From an uncultured Collinsella sp. (GTDB lineage Bacteria; Actinomycetota; Coriobacteriia; Coriobacteriales; Coriobacteriaceae), in the NCBI GenBank assembly GCA_900542085.1, contig UQMK01000009.1:12277-76276 (forward strand): DNA of 64,000 bases, given 5' to 3'. Below are positions 7,893 to 14,662 of this stretch, in pieces. The notes under the pieces were generated by a model. The model ran no database searches and had not been told where the DNA came from. It saw only the letters and a list, made by a program, of their open reading frames with translations. How positions within the stretch are numbered: position 1 is the stretch's first letter; every line of letters starts with the position of its first letter. A program made the position numbers and the translations under genes.

Positions 7893-8801
7893 CTACTCGC
7901 CGCGGGGGTGTGCCTGACTCACGGCACGCTTGAGTCGGTCGGGCGTGAGGTGCGTATAGATCTGCGTCGTGGACAAGCTCGCATGCCCCAGCAGCTCCTG
8001 AACCGAGCGCAGATCCGCGCCGCCCTCGAGCAGGTCGGTCGCAAAGGTGTGGCGCATCGCATGCGGGGCGATGTCGGCAGGAATGCCGGCAAGTGCCGCA
8101 AGCATGTGGAACCGCCTTCTGAGCATGGCTGCACTCATGCGGTTTCCGCGCGCCGAGATAAACAGCGGATGCAAGCCGTTCGCACTATCGACACGCTTTG
8201 CCTGCACAAGGAGATGTGGCCTCCCCTCCTCAATATAGCGACGAGTCGCCTCGAGAGCGCGCCGATAGAGGGGCACGATACGCTCCTTGCTCCCCTTGCC
8301 CCAAAGTCGCAGCGTTCGCTCTGACCAAGCAATGGACTCCACGTTGAGCGCCGCGAGCTCCGAGATTCGCGCGCCGGAGGCATAGAGCAGCTCGAGCATC
8401 GCTGCATCACGCAGCCCCGCAGGCGTCGATGTGTCGGGGGCCTTGAGCAACGCCTCGACTTGCCGGGTCGTCAGCACACCGGGAAGATCGCGCGGCAGCT
8501 TGGGCGAGGATATCGCCGAGACCGCATCGCCCTCAACGATTCCCTCGGCAGCCATCCACCGATAGAGCGAGCGAATGGCAGACAGGTGTGCCGCAAGGGT
8601 CCGAGCCGCCACCTGGCCACGCGACAGCTCGGCCAAATAGGAACGAACGGTCCTTACGTCGGCGGCGCGAGCGTCGATGCCCCCGCGGTCACACCACGCG
8701 GCGAAGCGCTCGAGCCGCGAGGCGTAGGCGGTTACCGTATTGGGAGCGAGTCCTTCGACGCGTGCAATGTAGGCAATGAACGAGTCGACGGCATCGTACA
8801 G
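7893..8801 (-). CDS. xerC: tyrosine recombinase XerC/XerD type, start codon non-canonical or uncertain
   Basis: This is a tyrosine recombinase of the Xer family that resolves chromosome dimers at dif. The C-terminal catalytic domain is complete: Arg in SGARISEL, Lys in GKGSKER, the HAMRHTFAT box, the LGHASL histidine and the final Tyr in TTQIYTHL. The first ATG/GTG/TTG in frame is a TTG at 8636, which would give only 247 residues and cut away most of the N-terminal core-binding domain. Yet the frame stays open upstream and encodes a typical Xer N-terminus (FIAYIARVEGLAPNTVTAY, then LERFAAW). With the CTG at 8801 the protein is 302 residues, the family norm. The frame overlaps the end of trmFO, and GGAGG and GAGAGG lie just upstream. 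The exact start is therefore an inference. Confidence 0.85.
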   Translation of the reverse strand: MYDAVDSFIAYIARVEGLAPNTVTAYASRLERFAAWCDRGGIDARAADVRTVRSYLAELSRGQVAARTLAAHLSAIRSLYRWMAAEGIVEGDAVSAISSPKLPRDLPGVLTTRQVEALLKAPDTSTPAGLRDAAMLELLYASGARISELAALNVESIAWSERTLRLWGKGSKERIVPLYRRALEATRRYIEEGRPHLLVQAKRVDSANGLHPLFISARGNRMSAAMLRRRFHMLAALAGIPADIAPHAMRHTFATDLLEGGADLRSVQELLGHASLSTTQIYTHLTPDRLKRAVSQAHPRGE

Positions 8802-8809
8802 GTCAAAAG

Positions 8810-10147
8810 CTATGACCTCTCGCCTCCAAACAGATCGGAGCGCGTTTCGAGATAGGCATCCAAGGCCTTGAGGGCGCGGTCCGCGTAAGCCTGGTAACGA
8901 TCGCGCTTGCTGCGACGCTTACCGTCCTCGAGCGGCGGCACAAGACCAAAGTTGACGTGCATGGGCTGGTAGCCCACCGTAGCCGGATCGGTCGCATACC
9001 CCACAAGCGCACCCAGGGCACCCACGCGCGGCAGCTCGACGCCCGCAGCACCGATAGCCTCGGCATAGGTGTTGAGCGCGGCGAGCAGACCCGTCGCCAC
9101 GGCCTCCATGTACCCCTCGGTACCGGTAATCTGGCCGGCAAGACGCACGCTCGTGCCGGGAACGGCAAAGGTGCCGTCGAGCACGTGCGGAGCATCGACA
9201 AAGGTGTTGCGGTGCATGACGCCGTAGCGGAAGAACTCGGCGTTCTCCAGGCCGGGAACCATATGGAAGACGCGCTTCTGTTCGCCGAAGGTCAGGTTGG
9301 TCTGGAAGCCAACCAAGTTATAGGCGGTCTTCTCCTTGTTCTCGGCGCGCAGCTGAATTGCCGCCCAGGGACGGCGACCAGTGCGCGGGTCGGTGAGCCC
9401 GACGGGCTTCATGGCGCCAAAGCGGATGGCATCCTTGCCCGTGCGCGCAACCTCCTCGGCAGGCTGGCAGGCCTGGAACAGGTCCCCGCCCTCAAAATCC
9501 TTGAGCACCACGCGATCGGCCGTAGTGAGCGCCTCGATAAAGGCCTCGTACTCTTCCTTGTTGAGCGGGGCGTTGAGATAGTCGCCACTCCCCTGTTCCT
9601 CGTAGCGCGACTGCGAGAACAGCACGTCCATATCGAGCGTGGAGGCATCGACGATCGGCGCGGCCGCGTCAAAGAACGCCAGGGCGTCACCACCGACGAG
9701 CTTCATGACCTCCTCACTCAATGCCGGCGAGCATAGGGGGCCCGCGGCGATAACCACATGGCCCTCGGGGATCTGGGTGACCTCACCGTGGACGACCTCG
9801 ATATTGGGGCGGGCGGCAACCTCGGCCTCGACGAGCTCGGAAAACTTGACGCGGTCGACCGCCAGGGCGCCGCCAGCGGGAACGGCCGCACGATGAGCGC
9901 AGTCGAGCAGCACCGAGCCCATGCGCTCGAGCTCGGCCTTCAGCAGACCGGCGGCGGAATCGGGACGGGTCGACTTAAACGAATTGGAGCAGACGAGCTC
10001 CGCCAAGTGATCGGTATGGTGGGCAGGAGAGCTCACCTGCGGGCGCATCTCGCACAGCTTTACGGCAAACCCGCGATCTGCCAGCTGAATCGCGCATTCC
10101 GATCCCGCCAGACCGCCACCGATAACCGTCACCTGATCAAACAGCAT
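8810..10147 (-). CDS. trmFO: methylenetetrahydrofolate--tRNA-(uracil-54-C5)-methyltransferase
   Basis: TrmFO is a folate- and FAD-dependent enzyme making ribothymidine at position 54 of tRNA. The 445-residue protein begins with the dinucleotide-binding motif VIGGGLAGSECA, then LAELVCSNSFKS, both typical of the TrmFO/Gid family rather than GidA. The GQITGTEGYMEAVATGLLA region near the C-terminus is the second flavin-binding part. The ATG at 10147 is chosen because GAAAGG stands nine bases upstream; a TTG two codons earlier overlaps this spacing. It follows dprA by 14 bases and runs into the xerC reading frame, the dprA-trmFO-xerC order known in many Gram-positive genomes. Confidence 0.95.
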   Translation of the reverse strand: MLFDQVTVIGGGLAGSECAIQLADRGFAVKLCEMRPQVSSPAHHTDHLAELVCSNSFKSTRPDSAAGLLKAELERMGSVLLDCAHRAAVPAGGALAVDRVKFSELVEAEVAARPNIEVVHGEVTQIPEGHVVIAAGPLCSPALSEEVMKLVGGDALAFFDAAAPIVDASTLDMDVLFSQSRYEEQGSGDYLNAPLNKEEYEAFIEALTTADRVVLKDFEGGDLFQACQPAEEVARTGKDAIRFGAMKPVGLTDPRTGRRPWAAIQLRAENKEKTAYNLVGFQTNLTFGEQKRVFHMVPGLENAEFFRYGVMHRNTFVDAPHVLDGTFAVPGTSVRLAGQITGTEGYMEAVATGLLAALNTYAEAIGAAGVELPRVGALGALVGYATDPATVGYQPMHVNFGLVPPLEDGKRRSKRDRYQAYADRALKALDAYLETRSDLFGGERS

Positions 10148-10161
10148 CTGCAAACACCTTT

Positions 10162-11094
10162 CTAATTGACACGTTTTCCATTGTGACCGAAGGGCGTCTG
10201 GGCGTGAAGGGCAAACTTGGAGGGCGCATACCTTCCATCCATCATGCGCTCGATGAGGCCCTCGAGCTCGAGCGAGCCCAGGAGCTTGAGCACACCGACG
10301 GCATCAAGGGAGACGAGTGTGGCGATGTCTTCAACCTTGAGCGGCGAGGCGATGAGGGCATGCATCACGACCTGCTGTGTGGGGTCCAGATCCGCGATAC
10401 CGGGCGCATCGGGACGTGAATAGCGCAGGGTACCGTAGATTCGAGAGATGGCCATCTCGATGGACTCCTCGTCAATAATGCAGCAGGCCCCGTTGGCAAT
10501 GAGATAGTTGGTCCCGCGCGACTCGGGCGACAAAATGGAGCCCGGTACCGCAAGCAGTTCGCGCCCCAGGTCCATGGCGGCCTCCGCCGTGGAGAACGTA
10601 CCCGAGGGCATGCCCGCCTCGGACACAAAGAGTGCCTGCGAAAGCGCGGCAATCACCCGGTTACGCCGCGGAAAGGCAAACTTACGCGGCCCCATACCCC
10701 AAGGCGAGATGGACACGACCGCACCGCCCGTATCGATCGTGCGCGCGATAAGCCCCGCACTCGAACGCGGGTAGACCACGTCGGCGCCCGTACCCAAAAC
10801 CAAGACGTGCCTGCCCCCGGCGTTGACCGCGGCCCAACCCGAGGCCTGGTCGCAGCCGACCGCGCCGCCCGAGACCACCGTCACCCCCGCCTCGACCGCA
10901 ACTTTCGCGGCCAGCTCTGCCACGGCAAGGCCGTACGGCGAGGCCTTGCGCGCACCGATAATCGAGAGCGCCGGCATCGAGAGCACCTCCGGGTCGCCAC
11001 GGACGAACAACGTCTGCGGCACATCGGAAAGTTCCAGAACAGTAGCGGGAAACAGCCCATCACCGGGATGCAGTTCGTAGCGGACCTCACCCAT
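10162..11094 (-). CDS. dprA: DNA-processing protein DprA
   Basis: DprA loads RecA onto incoming single-stranded DNA in natural transformation. The 310-residue protein has the Rossmann-like core: SIIGARKASPYG, VSGGAVGCDQASGWAAV, VLVLGTGADVVYP, RNRVIAALS and GTFSTAEAAMDLGRE, ending with AVPGS and the GTNYLI segment. A C-terminal winged-helix-like region of about 70 residues follows. The ATG overlaps the comM stop by one base (TGATG). A longer in-frame extension inside comM is not needed. With comM it suggests that the lineage has, or had, transformation machinery. Confidence 0.95.
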   Translation of the reverse strand: MGEVRYELHPGDGLFPATVLELSDVPQTLFVRGDPEVLSMPALSIIGARKASPYGLAVAELAAKVAVEAGVTVVSGGAVGCDQASGWAAVNAGGRHVLVLGTGADVVYPRSSAGLIARTIDTGGAVVSISPWGMGPRKFAFPRRNRVIAALSQALFVSEAGMPSGTFSTAEAAMDLGRELLAVPGSILSPESRGTNYLIANGACCIIDEESIEMAISRIYGTLRYSRPDAPGIADLDPTQQVVMHALIASPLKVEDIATLVSLDAVGVLKLLGSLELEGLIERMMDGRYAPSKFALHAQTPFGHNGKRVN

Positions 11095-12617
11095 CACTGA
11101 TCCCTCCTTCCCTGATACATCGCGGCCTCGAGCACGTGGTCTTGCGTCACCCGCTCGCTTTCGGCGACATCGGCAATCGTGCGTGCGATGCGAACCAGAC
11201 GCACGATGCCGCGTCCCGTGAGATGCGTGCGCTTCGACAGGCCAAGTACGCATTTCTCGGCGGCCTCGTCGAGTGCAAAGGTCGACACGACGCCGTCAAT
11301 GGACCGTGACTCATCGTGCTCGGCCTCGGCATCCGCATCATCCATACGGGACTCGCGCCAGGCACGAAAAGCCCGACCGCGGACAACGTAGTCGCGCAGC
11401 TCGGCCGACGACATGCCCTCGGCGCCCTCGATAATCACCTGCGGATCGGGGCGGGTCACATCGAGCATCAGGTCGATACGGTCGGCCAAGGGACCGCGCA
11501 GCTTGGACCGGTAGCGCTCGACCATCGATGCCGAACAGCGACACGGGACCTCGCGATCGCCCAAAAAGCCGCAGGGACAGGGATTGCTCGCCGCAAGCAG
11601 CTGAAAGCGCGAGGGAAACGTGAAGGCGCCATCGACGCGCACGATCCTGACATAGCCGCGCTCGATTGGCTGACGAAGCGTCTGCAGCACACCGGTGGGA
11701 AACTCGGCAAGCTCGTCCAAAAAGAGCACGCCGCCATGGGCAAGGCTGATCTCGCCCGGATGCACCGGGCGCCCCCCGCCAATAAGGCCCGCTGTCGAAA
11801 TGCTGTGATGGGGACTTCGAAACGGCCGATGCCCCGCAAGCAGGCCATCGATATTCTCACCCAAGACCGAATGGATACACAGCGCCTCCTGCTGATCCTC
11901 GACGGAAAGCTCGGGCAAGATACCCGTCATGCGGCGCGCAAGCATGGTCTTGCCCGATCCCGGAGACCCGATCATAAGCAAGCCCAGCTCCCCTGCCGCC
12001 GCAAGCGCTATGCCGCGCTTGGCGACCTCCTGCCCCAACACGTCGGCATAATCGAGCTCAGGCTCAAAGGTGGCCTCGAGCACTTCAGAATCCAGATAAT
12101 GCCGAGCTGCCTCGCCCATACCGTGAGCAAGCTGCGACAGATGGTCGATAAAACCGCAGTCGACCCCCGAAAGCGGAACATGCTGGTCGGACCTACCGGC
12201 GATAAAAGACAACCCCATGTCGCGAGCCAGCAGCTGAAACGCTACTTCGCCCTTGACGGGAAGCACCGTGCCATCCAAGCCGAGCTCGCCGGCAATGAGG
12301 CAGCGGTCGAGATTGTCGCGGGGAATCTGTCCATCGGCCGCAAGCACCGCAATGGCTATCGGCAGGTCAAAGCCGCTACCGGTCTTTCGGATATCGCCCG
12401 GTGCCAGATTGACCGTAATGCCCGAGCGCGGGATCTCGAATCCGGCAGAGCGCATCGCACAGCGAATGCGCCCGCGCGACTCCATGACCTCCATACTCGG
12501 GATGCCGAGCATCTGGATGCCCGGGATGCCGCCCGCGAGCGAAACCTCGACCGTGACGGGAATCGCCTCGACGCCGCGGATACAGGCTGCGTGAACGGCA
12601 AAAGTTTCGAACGCCAT
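11094..12617 (-). CDS. comM: YifB/ComM family Mg-chelatase-like AAA ATPase
   Basis: ComM is an AAA+ helicase that promotes branch migration during natural transformation. The 507-residue protein has the N-terminal Lon-protease-like domain (VEVSLAGGIPGIQMLG; NLAPGDIRKTGSGFDLPIA). It also has the Walker A motif GSPGSGKTMLARR, the RSPHHSIS segment, Walker B GGVLFLDELAEF, the sensor ASNPCPCGF and the C-terminal helical domain. The ATG at 12617 overlaps the yraN stop by one base. The in-frame extension upstream lies inside yraN and is not credible. The group yraN-comM-dprA is a well-known conserved set. Confidence 0.95.
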   Translation of the reverse strand: MAFETFAVHAACIRGVEAIPVTVEVSLAGGIPGIQMLGIPSMEVMESRGRIRCAMRSAGFEIPRSGITVNLAPGDIRKTGSGFDLPIAIAVLAADGQIPRDNLDRCLIAGELGLDGTVLPVKGEVAFQLLARDMGLSFIAGRSDQHVPLSGVDCGFIDHLSQLAHGMGEAARHYLDSEVLEATFEPELDYADVLGQEVAKRGIALAAAGELGLLMIGSPGSGKTMLARRMTGILPELSVEDQQEALCIHSVLGENIDGLLAGHRPFRSPHHSISTAGLIGGGRPVHPGEISLAHGGVLFLDELAEFPTGVLQTLRQPIERGYVRIVRVDGAFTFPSRFQLLAASNPCPCGFLGDREVPCRCSASMVERYRSKLRGPLADRIDLMLDVTRPDPQVIIEGAEGMSSAELRDYVVRGRAFRAWRESRMDDADAEAEHDESRSIDGVVSTFALDEAAEKCVLGLSKRTHLTGRGIVRLVRIARTIADVAESERVTQDHVLEAAMYQGRRDQ

Positions 12618-13102
12618 CACGACACCTGCCAATCGAATGCATTGTACTGGTGCTCGATCTCGGCGATATGCCCGCCGCGAATGGTGACGCCCACGGCATC
12701 GAAGCGGATCGCCTTGAGCGGATAATGCTCCATGAGATAACAACTCGCGATGCGACGATAGCGCCGCTGCTTTTGGGCGTTCACCGCTTCCTCGGGAAAC
12801 ACCCGCGTATCACAATCCAACGTAACACGCCTGGTCTTGACCTCGGCCATCACCACCACATCGTCGAGCTCGTCGAGCAGCACCAGGTCGGCCTCGCCCT
12901 CCGAGCATCGATAGCCTTGTTCCAGCAATGCATAGCCGCGCTCGTTAAAGTAATCGATTGCGATAAGCTCGCCCAGCATACCGAGCTCGCGAGGACTGAG
13001 CCCCTTGATAAACTCAGGGGTGATCGACCCGCAATCGAGCTCCCCCTCTTCCCAACGTTCCTTGAGCTGCTGTGTCTTGCTCATTTTGGCTGCGGCACAC
13101 AT
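12617..13102 (-). CDS. YraN family (UPF0102) endonuclease-like protein
   Basis: The 161-residue protein belongs to the YraN/UPF0102 family, which has a restriction-endonuclease-like fold and no firmly established role. The core is GELIAIDYFNERGYALLEQ, then GEADLVLLD and VVMAEVKTR, giving the expected acidic and EVK residues of the nuclease fold. An N-terminal extension of about 40 residues precedes the domain. The ATG at 13102 is chosen because GAAAGGAG lies five bases upstream; an ATG six codons later is possible. It is the first gene of yraN-comM-dprA-trmFO-xerC and overlaps comM by one base. Confidence 0.88.
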   Translation of the reverse strand: MCAAAKMSKTQQLKERWEEGELDCGSITPEFIKGLSPRELGMLGELIAIDYFNERGYALLEQGYRCSEGEADLVLLDELDDVVVMAEVKTRRVTLDCDTRVFPEEAVNAQKQRRYRRIASCYLMEHYPLKAIRFDAVGVTIRGGHIAEIEHQYNAFDWQVS

Positions 13103-13203
13103 GGGGTCTCCTTTCCCACTCCCTGCATTGCCTCGATAATGAGGGCAGGTTTCATGCGGGTAAGTACCGGAAGCAAACCAAGAGCCAACCAAATGCCGAC
13201 AAA

Positions 13204-13242
13204 TGAGGGGCCGCATGCAACAATGGCGTTCCACGCGGCCCC
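13204..13242 (-). terminator. probable rnhB terminator hairpin
   Basis: On the minus strand the stem GGGGCCGC...GCGGCCCC, with a 20-base loop region, is followed by TCATTTG. It lies about 50 bases past rnhB and before yraN. The T-run is weak. The rest of the 188-base gap shows no clear gene or promoter. Confidence 0.5.
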
Positions 13243-13290
13243 TACCAGCAGGTTTATGGAACCCTTAAGGTCCCTGTCTTCACAATTGAC

Positions 13291-14079
13291 CTAGAAAAGG
13301 CGCTCAGTCTGCAGAAAGTTTCCGCAAAAGCTCACACGATGCAGCGGAGAAAGACCATGTTTGCGAATGGCCTCGATGTGCTCGGGACTCGCATAGCCTT
13401 TCGATTCAGCCAAATGGTACTCAGGATACTCGGCATCGTACTCGACCATCATCTCGTCACGCGTGACCTTGGCCATGATGGATGCCGCAGCGATACAGGC
13501 GATCTTGGCATCGCCCTTCACCACGTCACGTTCGTTGGGAACGGCACCCAGGGGGCTGCCGTCCATAAGCACGCAATCGGACTCGAGCCCCGTATCTGCC
13601 ACCGCACCCGCGACAGCAGCTCGAATGGCGCGGGCCATGCCCATCTCATCGATATCCGCAGGAGCGATATGGCAAAAACCGATGGCGGTCGCTACCTCGG
13701 CAATCTTCACCGAGAGCAGCTCACGGCGCGCCGGCGTGAGCTTTTTGGAATCGTTGATGCCCCAGATGCGAGGCTCCATCGGAAGACACACGGCACACAC
13801 GGTCAAGGGACCCGCTACCGAGCCACGGCCCACCTCGTCGACGCCCACGACCACGCCATCACCGCCGAGCTCATGCATAAGCTCGTACATGCCGTTGACG
13901 CGCTCGCGTTCGGAAAGTTCCTTGGCATGGCGCTTAAGGGCACGTTCGCAAGCCTTGATCACCTGCTGGCGCGGATCCTCGCGATAATGCTCCACGAGGG
14001 CGGGAATCTCCTCGAACGTGGCGCTCGCCAGCTCGCCGGCAACCTGCGATGCCGAAACCGAGCTCGTCATATTGGCCAT
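13291..14079 (-). CDS. rnhB: ribonuclease HII
   Basis: RNase HII removes ribonucleotides and RNA primers from DNA. The 262-residue protein has the catalytic GVDEVGRGSVAGP motif at about residue 80, the NDSKKLT motif, VLMDGSP and KGDAKIACIAAASIMAKVTRD (the second acidic residues), and the YASPEHIEAI-KHG-HR segment near the end. The roughly 75-residue N-terminal extension before the catalytic domain is helical and not needed for catalysis; such extensions occur in other Gram-positive RNase HII proteins. The ATG at 14079 has GGAGG seven bases upstream. Confidence 0.95.
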   Translation of the reverse strand: MANMTSSVSASQVAGELASATFEEIPALVEHYREDPRQQVIKACERALKRHAKELSERERVNGMYELMHELGGDGVVVGVDEVGRGSVAGPLTVCAVCLPMEPRIWGINDSKKLTPARRELLSVKIAEVATAIGFCHIAPADIDEMGMARAIRAAVAGAVADTGLESDCVLMDGSPLGAVPNERDVVKGDAKIACIAAASIMAKVTRDEMMVEYDAEYPEYHLAESKGYASPEHIEAIRKHGLSPLHRVSFCGNFLQTERLF

Positions 14080-14108
14080 ACCAGGCCCTCCTTGCATGCA
14101 AATCAGAT

Positions 14109-14138
14109 AAAAAGAAGGGCCACCCGAAGGTGACCCTT
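14109..14138 (-). terminator. rho-independent terminator of rplS
   Basis: On the minus strand AAGGGTCACC-TTCG-GGTGGCCCTT (stem with a tetraloop) is followed by CTTTTTAT. It lies just past rplS and ahead of rnhB. Confidence 0.88.
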
Positions 14139-14172
14139 GTGTCCAAACGAGTGGACAGACGCTGCGATCTTC

Positions 14173-14514
14173 TTAGCGCTTCTCGGGGATGCGAGCAGCC
14201 TTGCCCACCTTGTCGCGGAGGTAGTACAGCTTGGCGCGACGGACGCGACCATGACGAACGACCTCGAGCTTGGCGATCTTGGGGCTGTGAAGCGGGAAGG
14301 TACGCTCAACACCGACACCGAAGGAAATCTTGCGGACGGTGAAGGTCTCGCGGGCACCGGCGCCGGCCATGCGGATGACGTCACCCTGGAAAACCTGGAT
14401 GCGCTCGCGGTCGCCTTCCTTAATGCGGTAGTGAACCTTGACGTTGTCGGCGACGCGGACCTGCGGGATGTCCTCGCGGATCTGCTGACGCTCGATTGCG
14501 CGGATGTAATCCAT
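14173..14514 (-). CDS. rplS: 50S ribosomal protein L19
   Basis: L19 sits at the subunit interface of the 50S ribosome. The 113-residue protein matches the family throughout: DYIRAIERQQIREDIP at the start, then VHYRIKEGDRERIQVFQGDVI, the RETFTVRKISFGVGVERTFP core and the basic C-terminal KLYYLRDKVGKAARI. The ATG has AAGGA seven bases upstream; a TTG two codons earlier is not needed. It has its own promoter and terminator, so it is a single-gene unit. Confidence 0.98.
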   Translation of the reverse strand: MDYIRAIERQQIREDIPQVRVADNVKVHYRIKEGDRERIQVFQGDVIRMAGAGARETFTVRKISFGVGVERTFPLHSPKIAKLEVVRHGRVRRAKLYYLRDKVGKAARIPEKR

Positions 14515-14583
14515 GTGCAATTCCTTACTCTTCTAGAGGTGCCGTACCACCTTGGCCGGCACGTAGTTGAACAAACGTATTCG

Positions 14584-14611
14584 AGTATACACGCCACGAC
14601 CTTGGCTGCAA
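14584..14611 (-). promoter_or_regulatory. rplS promoter
   Basis: On the minus strand TTGCAG (14606-14611) and TATACT (14584-14589) are 16 bases apart, with an additional TG just before the -10. It lies about 70 bases upstream of the rplS start. Confidence 0.72.
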
Positions 14612-14662
14612 GAACTATTTTGCCCGTGCGCAAAAAGACAAAAACACGCACCCTTTCTGCAC

